NCBI RefSeq assembly: GCF_000219625.1
Contig: NC_018215.1
Location: 434,001-498,000 of the forward strand
Source: Zymoseptoria tritici IPO323
Lineage: Eukaryota > Ascomycota > Dothideomycetes > Mycosphaerellales > Mycosphaerellaceae
Direction of reading: 5' to 3'
DNA length: 64,000 nt
In this document: positions 51,809 to 62,343 of the stretch, piece after piece
How the letters are laid out: every line of letters starts with the position of its first letter
Position numbering within the stretch: the stretch's first letter is position 1
The notes under the pieces: model-generated
Database searches by the model: none
What the model saw: only the letters and a program-made list of their open reading frames with translations
Told to the model about the DNA's origin: nothing
Position numbers and translations under genes: made by a program

Positions 51809-52607
51809 TTAGATCTTCGCTTTCGCAGCCTCACCCACGCGCCGTCCGTACACATAGCTGATATCGCGGAAGTTCTTGCCAGCCTCACCATACAGTTCAT
51901 TCCTCAGCAAACTAAAGACACCCATCTTCGCCTTCGGCGCCAGCTTCTTCGCAATCTCCATCGCGGCATCAAACATCTTCTCCGGCGCCGCGATTTCGTC
52001 AACAATTCCGTCCGCGAGAGCCTGCTCGCCCGTCCAACGGTGCGCTTCAAGCAACATCTTGCGAGCAATCTCTGGTCGCAGCTTCAGCCGCGGCAATGTT
52101 CCGATGCCTTGGAAGTGGAGACCCAGGTTGACTGGTGGCATGGAGATAAATCCCCGTTTGCTGTTCATCACACGGTAGTCGTGGCTGAGGGCGAAAGGTC
52201 CGGCGCCTCCAAAGGTGTGGCCTGTGATCAGGGCAATGGTGGGAAAGGGGAAGTCCATGAGCGTCGCGAGGAGAGGATAGAAGCCTTCCGAGTTGGCTGC
52301 TGGGTTGTTGTCGGCTTCATCGAGTTCGAGTCCCTGGATCGTGGTGTCAAAGGTCGATTGTGGAGTGAATGTGGTGGTTGTGTTGACTTACAGTACACCA
52401 GAACTTGGCATCGTTGCCTCTGGTTATGACTGCACCGTCCACGTCTTCTCCTAGAATCTTGCGGACCTGGCCGTATGCTGCAATGAGCTTTTGGCAGTAC
52501 TTCGAGTTCAATCGGTTCTCAGGTGCTTTACGCATGGTGAGCACGAAGATGTTGCCATTGTAGCGGTCCAACGCCAGGTCTTTGTCGTTGATGATTGATT
52601 CAGGCAT
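51809..52607 (-). CDS. Peroxisomal enoyl-CoA hydratase/isomerase
   Basis: Two exons (52607-52392 and 52333-51809) with a 58-bp intron; 246 aa. Crotonase-fold features are visible: F-W-C-T-G-L-E-L-D at the splice junction (first oxyanion-hole strand) and I-T-G-H-T-F-G-G-A-G (second oxyanion-hole loop, about 112-121). The C-terminus A-K-I is a PTS1 variant proven in Candida tropicalis hydratase-dehydrogenase, so peroxisomal import is likely. The protein resembles the Eci1/Dci1 group, which shifts double bonds (delta3 to delta2) so that unsaturated fatty acids can enter beta-oxidation. Hydratase versus isomerase activity cannot be separated by eye. A CCGAGG hexamer (reverse of CCTCGG) lies about 115 bp upstream. 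Confidence 0.85.
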
Positions 52608-53672
52608 TTTGTATGGGCTGGATGATGCAATCTAGAGGTTCATTTGGCATGAACGAGTTGTATCGACAGCAACACGAGGTCATTGTCGTTGCACCCCGGG
52701 TATACTGCAATCGTCCTTGCCGAGGCGTGCTGGCGCTGCGGGGATGATCTCGTCGGCGTACGGAACAGCTTGGGACCGATCGACCTCACTTTACGTGCAA
52801 TTATTGCAACGAGCAGTTCTCACCGGCGACCGGACATGGACGACTGCTGGTACGAGAAGAACGATCGGAGACCGCATCTGCAGCAGACTACGTCAGCTAT
52901 ATACATCACGGTCATCGTGCATTCCCGGCCAGTGAGAGTGAACGAGAACTAAGATCATCTACTCCATGCGATGTTCGCAGAGGCATTGCTGGAAAGGGAC
53001 GACGAAGAGCATGCACCTTGTCATCGACCACATGTGACAGTATGCCGTGCATCTTTACCCTGGCCATGTAAATATGCCCTCTCATGCATGCTCCTCACTC
53101 CCTGCCGATGACTCTGCAATCCAGACCGTGCATACGAAGCGTGCCCTTGATCATTTCATAGCTCCACACGGAGTGTCCTCTCCTCGCAGTGCCGTACCAT
53201 GGTAAACCCCGATAGGGTGGTGTTGTTGTCAAATAGCCAGCATCTCGAGCATGGAGTCCCAGCCATGCCAGAACGCCTGTGCGAACCTGGCACTTGTCGA
53301 CACAAAGCTCCCCACGGGAGCTGAAGTCCTTGCGCTTCGTCACTGTTCACTAACAATCCACCACCGCCGGGAGTCAATGGTCAACATTGAAAGTCATCAT
53401 CGGCTTTCTTCGTTTTCCGCCATCTCCTCAGGCGCAGCACAGTTTCGACCTTTACCTTCGAGGTCTATCCCGGCGTGGTCATCCAATCCAGACCGGTGTA
53501 GAAAGGGCCACGGCCTTCCCTTGATCGGTTGTGTACCCTTGGATTTGCTCTCGTCGACCCTGCGCAGCAGTAAGGGACATCATGGGATCGACTCCTTTAC
53601 CGCAGTAATATCGGGTGTCTTGGATAAGAATCCTTTTAAGTGCCAGCGTAATCCCGTGTCTGATCTCAGCCT
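52608..53672. other. Intergenic region upstream of enoyl-CoA isomerase
   Basis: 1.07 kb. The left part is the promoter of the minus-strand isomerase. No gene, RNA or repeat was found in the rest. Confidence 0.45.
52720..52725 (-). promoter_or_regulatory. Possible FarA/FarB-type site (CCGAGG on plus strand)
   Basis: Exact match to the reverse complement of the fatty-acid response hexamer, about 115 bp upstream of the enoyl-CoA isomerase ATG. Weak on its own. Confidence 0.3.
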
Positions 53673-54320
53673 TCACATCAAGAATTTTGGCTGTGATGTC
53701 TTTTGCGCTTCAGACGCACCCTCAGCCGGCGCTGGCTGAGCCGCGCGAACGTCGTCTTCTTCCTTGATTCTACGTTGTTGCTCCTTCTGCTGTCGCTTTG
53801 CCTCCCGCTTCTTGCGCCCTTCCAGTAGCATGTCCGTCTCTTCGAGCTCTTTCATGACCTGTTCCCACTCCTTTTCGTGTTCCGGATCGCCAGTACCAAG
53901 TGCTTGCTTCACGTCTACGTCCTCACCATTCTTCACCTTCTGAACGACTTCTCGCAGGAGCTCCAGCTTCGCATCCGTCTGTCGAGTGAAATTGAGCATG
54001 TCTCGCTTGATTGAGATGAGATTGATGGCATTGGATCCGACCAGGATTCCCAGGACCAAAAATTTGATTCCCGTGCGCCTCTCTTCCGCCCCAGCGCTTC
54101 TCTTGAGGGCCCGCTCAATGACTTCTGCCTCGGTGACTGGTCTCCGGAATGGACGAGGTATCAGTGAGGACCAGAACGATGGGTTTGCGACTCGGGGCAA
54201 TCTCGACTCGCTCTCCGAGAGAGGCTTTGCGTTGGGTATGTAGTGCCGGACTTGGGCATGGTACCTCACGCAGCTTCTACACGCCGACCGAGGAATCATG
54301 ATTGCAGGTGGCAGCGCCAT
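53673..54320 (-). CDS. Putative mitochondrial single-pass membrane protein with coiled coil
   Basis: Single exon, 215 aa from ATG 54320; an in-frame ATG at 54455 would add 45 residues that look less typical. The N-terminus (M-A-L-P-P-A-I-M-I-P-R-S-A-C-R-S) is Arg-containing, free of acids and compatible with a mitochondrial presequence. One hydrophobic helix (about 84-100, G-I-K-F-L-V-L-G-I-L-V-G-S) is followed by a Lys/Glu/Gln-rich coiled coil (about 105-190) ending K-F-L-M. The layout resembles small fungal inner-membrane proteins, but I recognise no named family. It is divergent from separase with about 200 bp between start codons. Confidence 0.6.
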   Translation of the reverse strand: MALPPAIMIPRSACRSCVRYHAQVRHYIPNAKPLSESESRLPRVANPSFWSSLIPRPFRRPVTEAEVIERALKRSAGAEERRTGIKFLVLGILVGSNAINLISIKRDMLNFTRQTDAKLELLREVVQKVKNGEDVDVKQALGTGDPEHEKEWEQVMKELEETDMLLEGRKKREAKRQQKEQQRRIKEEDDVRAAQPAPAEGASEAQKTSQPKFLM

Positions 54321-54523
54321 GATGTTGAATGGACGACGGTTCTGTGTCCATCTTGGAACGCTCTGCCGTTGAATATTCGTCCTTTCCTCATTCGGACGGT
54401 TGCTCTGTCGACCAACTCTATTTCGCGGGCCGAACCGAATTGTGCATTTCGACATCGCCGGCGCGTCGAGAGCGATGATGTATCAATGAACATCAGCAGG
54501 CCAGTCCAGCGAGAGATACAGAG

Positions 54524-57500
54524 ATGACAGATATCGCGGTGGAGGCGGTGAAGACTGCAATTATCTCCGGGACCGCGACAATTGCCACCGTCACGAGCCT
54601 CCAACGCTTACTGAGCAGCTCGAAAAACGACACTGAATCGGCCTCAACTCCCGGTACAACAGCCAAACCTCCCGGACCGGCCAGAAGTACGAAGAAGGTC
54701 GCTACATCAAGCTCTACCAGGATCAAATCGAAGCGAGATCAAGAAATCAAGATCCGCGAAGATGAATCGCCCAGTCTGGCACCGAGGGAGAGATATGCCT
54801 TGGCCACGGAGATTGTCAATATCGGACTCAAGGCTCTCCCGCAGACGATGACAGCTTCGGTCAAGAGCCCCAAGAAAGCTCAGATGAAGTTCGAGGGACG
54901 TTCGTCCGCGTCAGAGAGCGCCTTGCAACCACGTTCTGTTAATGCTACACCAGTACACGACCGTCCGAGGGGCTCAGGACGAAGTTCTCCTAAATGTTCC
55001 TCATTGAACACTCCTCCGGATACAGCTCATCTCAAAGCCGTCTCGGACTGTGCGCATCTCGCATTCTCGTATCTGAGATCTGTGGACATCAACAAGCTTA
55101 ACGTGAAGCCTTTGCTCAGGAATCAGCTAGAGAATGGCATGCTTTCCCTTGCGGGAAGGATGATCAATGCTGGTCTGGACTCCTTGGCTGTGAAAGAGCT
55201 GCGGATCATCAAGCGACTACTGGAGCAATCTTCAAATGCGGTTGCGAAGCAGGGCCGCACAGCAAAGACAAAAACCAACGATCCTGAGACCATGGCGAGC
55301 CTATTACGATTCGACCTTGATCTCGCCTCCAGACCAGATCTCCTTCCAATGGTCGTCACGTTTCATTTGCATCTACTGAGGATCTTGGCTCGTTCCCGTA
55401 ATCCATCCGCTGTCGAGGAAGCGGCTCAATATCTCCGGCCCGGAACCCGAGGATCACCAGTTCAGGCGATTCAATTGCTCATGGAAGCCACTGGAGATGT
55501 CACAAAGGCGAGCAGACAGCTTGAGACTGTGGCGAACCTGATCCTACAAATGTGTCCAGGTGTTTCGACCGCCGCAGATGAAGCCGCGCAGGATCCGAGT
55601 CGAGGTCCCGAGCCCGTAGCAGTTTTTCAACTTCAAACGTGTGCCCTGGAGATAAGAAAAGAAATGTGGAAACTGGTCGAACATGAAGTTGATTTCGAGA
55701 AAGAGCTCGCAGAGCCCTTCGCGAGGTGTCTTGACGCACTGATGAGGAGAGTTTCCGGGCAGAAGCAGACTGTGACGCTCTACGAGATTTGCAAAGGAGC
55801 ATATAGCGATTTGGGTCTCAATGTGGCTCAGTCAAGTCAAGTCCGAAGCTCGGCCACATTTTCGAGCCTTCGTGTTCTGTCCATCCTTGCTCACCAGGCC
55901 AGTCTTCACGAACATGTGTATGAATGGGCAGACCTGGCGACCAAGCAGTGTGAAGGCCTCGAGGCCGGACACGCTCGTTTCGCAACTGCCTCTACGATGA
56001 GATTGTCAGCCCACCTGGCATGCTTGGAGAAAGCACCGAAGAATACGAATCTGCTCTCGGCAGTGCTCTGCGTGAACCAATGCCTGGAGGGCAAATTGAC
56101 CGGTAGTGCGGCCGATTTCGAGATGCTACTTGAGGAGACCGCGCGCCTTGTCCGCCGTGAAAGTTCCGCGTTCACGGATGACAAACTCCGCTCGTCGTGG
56201 CGTATGCTGGTCTGTCTGTCAGCTGGGTTTGCGTCTCGATATGCTAAGTCGTATACCGACTCGAGAAGCTGCAGGCTGGCCTTACAAATCATAAATGCCG
56301 CAGTTTCACTGAGCAGAACGACCGAGGACCTCATCTCATGGACAACAAGAGACACTGTACAGACGTTTGTGCGTCTAGGGGCTCTCGAAAAGGTTTCAGA
56401 AGCTGCAGCAACAAAGCCTCTGACTCAAGCGTGGTCAACATCTGCCGCAACCTTCACACTGAGCAGGATTCTCAAGGCTCTAGTTGTGAAGAGCGCCAGC
56501 TCTCAGACCAAGTTCGGCGTGTCAGCAATTATTGACGAAGCTCTCGTTGATGCAACGCATCTCGGTCCGCTCTTCGAATGTTTGCTTCACCACATTCTGG
56601 AACTGGCCCATAAGCGAAGATACCAGAGCAGCGTTCGATCAATATTACTGGAAATTGTCGAGCGACTGGACAAAATCTACTCATTCGATGCACATCCCAT
56701 CCGACGGGCACGGGTTGCCGCAATTGTTTTGCGTGGTTGCGAACAGTTCCCGGAGGTCCTCTCTCCCGACGTTATTCATGGACGCCTGCGAAGTCCTGCT
56801 ATAGATACTGGCTCGCTGGGCATGGATGAGGGATTGCAAGCATACCTTCCAGATATCGGCGCCTCTCTCGCCGTAGCCAAGGCATTCCAGGACGGATGTC
56901 CTGATATCAAAGCTCTCGCGGCAAGCATGTCGGCCTGGCGAACATTACTTGATGCTCCCGGCAATACCACGAGTCTCGATCATGTCGTTGACAATCCTCG
57001 CGTTTTGGTGGCACAGCTCGTATCCCTTGAGGGATATCTCGGAGTCACGGGTGATGATCTGCTAAGAGCCGAAGTTGCTCAGCTGCTGTACGATGCAGGT
57101 GGGCGCTGTGGTGCCACTGTGACCGAGCAATACAGCTTTGCCGCGAAGGTTGCGATGGCTCAAGTGTCGCTTGGCTACGCTGAACGTGCTGAGTCTGTTC
57201 TTGAAAATGTGAGAGGTCGGTTCGACATTCTAGGATGTGAGGCACTCGAAGCTCTTGACTATACTCTATGTCGAGTCGAAGTATTGCTGAGCTTAGATCG
57301 GGTTCTTGACGGACAGGAAGTCTTGGAGACTGCCAGAGCAATGCACTGCGCCTTGGAACAGCAAGAACTACGCTGTTCTCAGGCGCTTCTCAATTCCATT
57401 CAGCATGGGCGCGGATGGCTTCTGCACTCCCAAGTACTGCTAGCTCTTGCAAGGCCTGAGCAGTCCTTACGCTCTGCAAGAAGGGCTGTGAAACTTCTCA

Positions 57501-60500
57501 GCGGAATCTGGGTCAAGCTTGAGCGCTCGATCAATCATACAGAAGCCCCGAAAACCGAAGGGCATTCCGAATATTCTGAAGCTGAACCTGTGGACAGGCT
57601 CGCATCGAAGGTCAGCAAGCTCAATCTTCAGCCCCAGAAGACGGCAGCCTCGCAGTCCTCAGACGGATTAATAAGGAAGGGTGCCAAGTTCTGGCCGGTG
57701 GCTCGAGTGCTCTGTCGAGCATTCCTTCATCTTGCGGATCTCTACGTTCATCACGGGATATTCAACGAGGCTAATTACGCCTCTGAGCAGGCAGTCAAGA
57801 CGGCAGCGGCTTGTCAGTCTCGACAATTGCTTGATCGAGTGCGGTATCACCGGAGCATTCTTCTCACCGCTGCTGGGCGGACTGAGGAAGCAGAACTCAG
57901 TCTAGCTCAGGAAAGGAGCGATACAGACGCGAGACAAACGTTGGCCACGATAGAGCTACTCCGGGCTCAGGCGATTTTGTCGGCCAAAATTGGCGAGTAC
58001 AAGAATGCCTTCAAGTCGATCGACGAGGCAGAAGAAGTGGTCAGGGAACTACAATCAAGCCAACCAGCTCAGTGTGAGGAGGCGCTTTCAGCTTTGATGT
58101 CAGGATCCTCGGCCAGCAAACCCGGCCCATCCACGAAGATAGCCAAACGACCTGCGAAGCCGGGGCCACAATCGAAGAGCTCACGGACCACGACAGTAGG
58201 CAAGACGAACAAGAAGGCAGCCGCGATCACGACCTCGCTGGAGCCATACATGCTTCGGAAGCTCGAAACTCGATTGAAATTGGAGAAAGCTGCAGTATCC
58301 CTCAAGACAGGCCATGAGAAGACTTTCCAGCTGGCGAAGCTAGCTGATACCTGTGCAGCTCTCTCAGGCACTTTCAAATGGCGCCAGTTCGAATACGAAT
58401 CGCTCATGAGCGAGCTCAGTGCTGCTCTCGAGGCGGACTTTGCATTCAATGCGCTGCCAGAGACGACACTTTCGTTCCCAGCTCTGCAATGTTCGGGACG
58501 AAAACCGTCCTTGGACGTCGCTGTTGCTGCCTCATCGTCTGACATGAAGTCCACCAGGCCGACAAAGCCGATGAAGCGCAAAGTCAGTGCTCCCACGCAT
58601 TTTGCATCTCTGCTCGCCGCGGCACGACAAAGTATGGCTGTGGAAAGTCTACAGATGAACTCCCTGACAACGTCGGAGATACACAAACAATACGCCATGG
58701 CATCGAATGCGTCTCTGTTGCTGTCAGCTACATCCACGTCACAGGCCTCGAGCGTCCTTCACCCTGTGAGGGAAGCACTGTCTCTCGACATTGCTCGTAT
58801 TCATGCAACGCAATGTCAGAACACCGTCACCTCGCTGGAAAGAGAAATCTACCCAACGTCGAAGCTCAATTCCTGGCCGCTTATTGAACCACTTCGACAC
58901 CAGGACACCGTCACTGCAACTGCCTTCCAGCATGAATTGATCGACATCATCCCTGAACCGTGGACCACCGTCTCGATGAGCCTCAACGAAGAGTGTAGTG
59001 AGCTCTTCGTCTCACGCTATCGTCACGGCCAGCCACCACTGATTTTGCGCCTTCCGTTTTCACGCCAGAAGTCAGATGATGCAGAAGATGACATGTTTGA
59101 CTACGGAATTGGAAAGGCAGAACTGGCGGATATCATCGAGCTATCGAATTACAGCTGTCACAGCTCTGTCGAAACAAATAAGAAAGGCGCGAAGACGAAT
59201 TGGTGGTCTGAGCGGGAAGCTTTGGACTTGCGGCTGCAGGAGCTTCTTATCAACATTGAGAATATTTGGCTGGGAGGCTTTCGCGGCATCTTCTCGCAGC
59301 ACGAACGAGACGTCGCCCAACTGACCCGCTTCAGAAAGGCGTTCGATGTCATCCTTGGTCGCCACCTACCATCTCGACGAGCGCCAAAGAGAGGTTCCAA
59401 AAGCCTTGCGCTCGACGATCAGGTACTGGAGCTATTTATCGGACTCGGCAATGACCAGGATGGGCAAGTGGATCTGGACGAACCGCTCTCGGACCTGCTT
59501 TACTTCGTGGTCGACATGCTGCAATTCAACGGCGAGCGCAACGCTTACGACGAGATCGATTTCGATAGCATGGCGATTGAGGTGCTGGACGCTTTGCGAT
59601 CATACCACGATGTTGTCGAAGAGACCGACAGGGACTCGGCGCATTTGATCCTGGTTCTCGACAGGCGATTACACGCTTTTCCGTGGGAAAGCCTGCCTTG
59701 CCTTCAAAGCTCGAGTGTTAGTCGAGTCGATAGCATGCTGACCCTCCGGGACCGGATTTTGGAAATGCGGAGTGAGCGCCACGCGATATCGAAGCGGACA
59801 GGCAGTTACATTCTCAATCCTGGCGGGGATCTGAAAGGCACTGAAACAACGATGGCACCAGAACTGGCAAAGCTTGCGCAGACCAAAGGCTCAGAATGGA
59901 CATCGATTGTTCGTCGAGAACCCAGCGAGGACGAATTCAGAAAAGCGCTGACTGATTCCGCTACGCTGATGTACTTCGGCCACGGCTCAGGCGCGCAGTA
60001 CATCCGTCCAAGATCGATTCGAAAGCTGGAAAAGTGTAGCGAAGTGGTCTGGCTCATGGGCTGTTCCTCAGGTGCTGTGAAAGAGTTTGATGAACTTGAG
60101 CCTTACGCGGTACCTTTGGCATACATGGCGGCTGGTCGCCACAGTGAGATGCCCATATCGGCGGAGACCGTCAACGCGCGATATCAGAGCTCAGGCAAGT
60201 GCATGGCTGTGCTTGCCACGCTTTGGGACGTGACAGACAAAGACATCGACCGCTTTTCACTCGCCGTTGGAGAAGAATGGGGGCTTTGGAGGCCTCCGCC
60301 AGAGTCAACTAAGCTGCCGGTGAAGACGCCGAAGAAGCGGGTTATAGCTGCGCCTGTGACGCCACAGAAGGCAGCAAAGACCCCTAGGACTCCCAAGGTG
60401 AAGCAGACACCCGCTGCGCCGAAAACCCCTGCCAGAAGCCAGAGTCGACAGGCTGGGGAGTGCAAAGGGAACAGTAGCTTGGTACAAGCTGTGGCGAAGA

Positions 60501-60580
60501 GCCGAGATGCCTGCTACTTGCGGTACTTGAACGGCGCTGCGCCGGTCGTGTATGGCGTGCCGGTGTACTTGGAAGACTAG
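54524..60580 (+). CDS. ESP1: Separase (cysteine protease of peptidase family C50)
   Basis: One uninterrupted exon of 6,057 bp encodes 2,018 aa. The C-terminal protease domain (about 1,650-2,018) carries the catalytic dyad: His1820 in F-G-H-G-S-G-A-Q and Cys1847 in L-M-G-C-S-S-G-A, spaced as in other separases. The preceding Y-I-L-N-P-G-G-D-L and following A-T-L-W-D-V-T-D-K-D-I-D blocks are family hallmarks. The large N-terminal region is a helical superhelix of TPR-like repeats that binds securin. Separase cleaves cohesin (Scc1/Rad21) at anaphase onset; the Aspergillus homologue is BimB. Residues near 1,930-1,965 form a Pro/Lys-rich insert (K-T-P-K-K-R) inside the protease domain. The N-terminal 130 residues are low complexity. 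Start ATG 54524 has no better alternative. Confidence 0.95.
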   Translation: MTDIAVEAVKTAIISGTATIATVTSLQRLLSSSKNDTESASTPGTTAKPPGPARSTKKVATSSSTRIKSKRDQEIKIREDESPSLAPRERYALATEIVNIGLKALPQTMTASVKSPKKAQMKFEGRSSASESALQPRSVNATPVHDRPRGSGRSSPKCSSLNTPPDTAHLKAVSDCAHLAFSYLRSVDINKLNVKPLLRNQLENGMLSLAGRMINAGLDSLAVKELRIIKRLLEQSSNAVAKQGRTAKTKTNDPETMASLLRFDLDLASRPDLLPMVVTFHLHLLRILARSRNPSAVEEAAQYLRPGTRGSPVQAIQLLMEATGDVTKASRQLETVANLILQMCPGVSTAADEAAQDPSRGPEPVAVFQLQTCALEIRKEMWKLVEHEVDFEKELAEPFARCLDALMRRVSGQKQTVTLYEICKGAYSDLGLNVAQSSQVRSSATFSSLRVLSILAHQASLHEHVYEWADLATKQCEGLEAGHARFATASTMRLSAHLACLEKAPKNTNLLSAVLCVNQCLEGKLTGSAADFEMLLEETARLVRRESSAFTDDKLRSSWRMLVCLSAGFASRYAKSYTDSRSCRLALQIINAAVSLSRTTEDLISWTTRDTVQTFVRLGALEKVSEAAATKPLTQAWSTSAATFTLSRILKALVVKSASSQTKFGVSAIIDEALVDATHLGPLFECLLHHILELAHKRRYQSSVRSILLEIVERLDKIYSFDAHPIRRARVAAIVLRGCEQFPEVLSPDVIHGRLRSPAIDTGSLGMDEGLQAYLPDIGASLAVAKAFQDGCPDIKALAASMSAWRTLLDAPGNTTSLDHVVDNPRVLVAQLVSLEGYLGVTGDDLLRAEVAQLLYDAGGRCGATVTEQYSFAAKVAMAQVSLGYAERAESVLENVRGRFDILGCEALEALDYTLCRVEVLLSLDRVLDGQEVLETARAMHCALEQQELRCSQALLNSIQHGRGWLLHSQVLLALARPEQSLRSARRAVKLLSGIWVKLERSINHTEAPKTEGHSEYSEAEPVDRLASKVSKLNLQPQKTAASQSSDGLIRKGAKFWPVARVLCRAFLHLADLYVHHGIFNEANYASEQAVKTAAACQSRQLLDRVRYHRSILLTAAGRTEEAELSLAQERSDTDARQTLATIELLRAQAILSAKIGEYKNAFKSIDEAEEVVRELQSSQPAQCEEALSALMSGSSASKPGPSTKIAKRPAKPGPQSKSSRTTTVGKTNKKAAAITTSLEPYMLRKLETRLKLEKAAVSLKTGHEKTFQLAKLADTCAALSGTFKWRQFEYESLMSELSAALEADFAFNALPETTLSFPALQCSGRKPSLDVAVAASSSDMKSTRPTKPMKRKVSAPTHFASLLAAARQSMAVESLQMNSLTTSEIHKQYAMASNASLLLSATSTSQASSVLHPVREALSLDIARIHATQCQNTVTSLEREIYPTSKLNSWPLIEPLRHQDTVTATAFQHELIDIIPEPWTTVSMSLNEECSELFVSRYRHGQPPLILRLPFSRQKSDDAEDDMFDYGIGKAELADIIELSNYSCHSSVETNKKGAKTNWWSEREALDLRLQELLINIENIWLGGFRGIFSQHERDVAQLTRFRKAFDVILGRHLPSRRAPKRGSKSLALDDQVLELFIGLGNDQDGQVDLDEPLSDLLYFVVDMLQFNGERNAYDEIDFDSMAIEVLDALRSYHDVVEETDRDSAHLILVLDRRLHAFPWESLPCLQSSSVSRVDSMLTLRDRILEMRSERHAISKRTGSYILNPGGDLKGTETTMAPELAKLAQTKGSEWTSIVRREPSEDEFRKALTDSATLMYFGHGSGAQYIRPRSIRKLEKCSEVVWLMGCSSGAVKEFDELEPYAVPLAYMAAGRHSEMPISAETVNARYQSSGKCMAVLATLWDVTDKDIDRFSLAVGEEWGLWRPPPESTKLPVKTPKKRVIAAPVTPQKAAKTPRTPKVKQTPAAPKTPARSQSRQAGECKGNSSLVQAVAKSRDACYLRYLNGAAPVVYGVPVYLED

Positions 60581-61030
60581 AGAACGCGGCATGGTGGTGC
60601 AGACCTTGAATGAAAGTATGGTCAATCAAGAGTGGCATGTGTTCGCGTCTAGCGTGGAGTCAAGGTGAATTGAAGTGAAGGAAACATTACCAGGCATGAG
60701 CGGACGCCAATCTGCGGCCCTTGCCTGGGAAGCATAGCGCCTCACTCTTTATTTGTTTGAGATTTATGAAAGGCATGCGACAGAACCAGCACCTGAAACT
60801 TGAAATTGCCGTGATACCTACTCCGACTTCTCTCACTCTCGTCTCTCCGTGTCGTTCACACACACGTGAACCTGGGAAGTACCTTACATTGCCGCAGCAA
60901 TCGACCGGCCCGCACAGACTGCCGCGCTCCCGCCCGCTTGTTCGTCAGCCTTACCTCTAGCACTACCAACTCTTTCCTCCACCTACATCAACACCATCTT
61001 CCCACCAACAACACCTTCCACACCTCCATC
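60581..61030. promoter_or_regulatory. Promoter and pyrimidine-rich leader of the Tra2-like gene
   Basis: 450 bp with CT-rich runs just before the ATG, for example around 60970-61030, as seen before highly expressed fungal genes. No gene recognised. Confidence 0.5.
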
Positions 61031-62343
61031 ATGGCGGACCTCGATACTTACGACGCCGACCAGCGCAACTATGAGGGTACGTCGACAACATTGTTTCCTA
61101 CCTGCCACGACATGCCTGCCGCCAATGACCAGCCACGTTTGCAACTGCCGTACACAAACGCGATCTGCGCCATGCCTCACAATGCTTCGTCGCCCATCAC
61201 GAGCTATCGTGCATTTCGCGCAGAACATACACTGATCGCACCGCAACACAGATGACCGTGACCGCGAGTATCCGGCTCGTGATCGCTCGCGTTCGCCTGT
61301 CGCTGACCGCGATGGAGAGGACACCCGCGTCCGCGATCGTGACAACGACGAGCCCATGAATGGCCGCGACGACGGCCGAGATGAGCGGTATGTTTATACA
61401 ATACCCACCAATTGAGCTTCCCTGACTTGCCCGCAGCAGTGAGCGCCCACCACCCAACAGACGCCGAAACGACGACGATGATATCTCCACCAACCCTGGC
61501 TCGAACCTTTTCGTCACTGGCATACATCCAAAACTGAGTGAGGAGGAGGTCACGCGCATCTTCGAGAAATACGGACAAGTTGAGAAGTGCAACATCATGC
61601 GCGACCCACACACTCGTGACAGCCGCGGATTCGGATTCGTCAAGATGGTCACTTCTGATGAGGCAGATGCCGCAAAGGAGGCGCTACAAGGCGAGGTCTA
61701 CGAGGGGCGGACATTCAGCATTGAGAAGGCACGTCGTGCTCGCCCACGTACGCCGACACCCGGCAAATACTTTGGTCCGCCAAAGCGAGGTCAGCATCCC
61801 CAGTCAAACGATTCCGATCAGGAAGACCGTTCGCTCGAGCTTTCGACCTGTGTCTGGCACGGAACATGCTAACAAGATTGCAGAGGACGGGCGTCCTCCT
61901 GGACGCGAATTCGGTGGTCGTGGTGGCGATCGATACGTACGTTTGACCCATTCATGACACATGACCATTTCATTGACATCAAACAGGAGCGCGGAGGCTA
62001 CGGTGGCCGCCGTGACGACAACTACCGCCGCGGTGGAGGTGGTGGCTACCGTGACCGCTACGATGATCGCGGAGGCTACGGAGGACGTCGTGATGACTAC
62101 GGCGCTCCCCGTGTCGACCGATATGCTTCTGGCGGCCGCGAGGGCGACAGATACGGCGGAGGCGATCGTGACCGTCGTGGCGGTGGTGGTGGCGGTGGCT
62201 ATGGAGGAGGCTATGACCGTGCTTCCCGCGGACCACCTGCAGACGTTGCCGGCGGCTACCCCGATGCTGCTGCTCCACGCGATGCGCCTCGCGAGGCCCC
62301 ACCCGCTCGCGGCTACGACGACCGCCGCCGCGCTTACGACTAG
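61031..62343 (+). CDS. Tra2-like SR/RGG RNA-binding protein with one RRM
   Basis: Five exons (61031-61076, 61252-61387, 61437-61789, 61884-61936, 61987-62343) give 314 aa. After an Arg/Asp-rich stretch with R-S-R-S-P, an RRM spans about 82-158: RNP2 L-F-V-T-G-I and RNP1 R-G-F-G-F-V-K-M, closest to transformer-2. The K-A-R-R-A-R-P-R-T-P-T-P-G-K-Y-F-G linker after the RRM is also Tra2-like. The C-terminal ~130 residues are Gly/Arg/Tyr/Asp-rich with repeated R-G-G-Y-G-G-R-R units. It likely regulates alternative splicing. Intron 2 ends in CAGCAG: acceptance at 61436 or 61439 gives an alternative serine codon without frameshift. The first intron is 175 bp, long for this window. Confidence 0.88.
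61434..61439 (+). promoter_or_regulatory. NAGNAG tandem splice acceptor
   Basis: The sequence GCAGCAG|T at the end of intron 2 offers two acceptors three bases apart (after 61436 and after 61439). The two products differ by one residue (R-S-E versus R-E). Confidence 0.6.
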
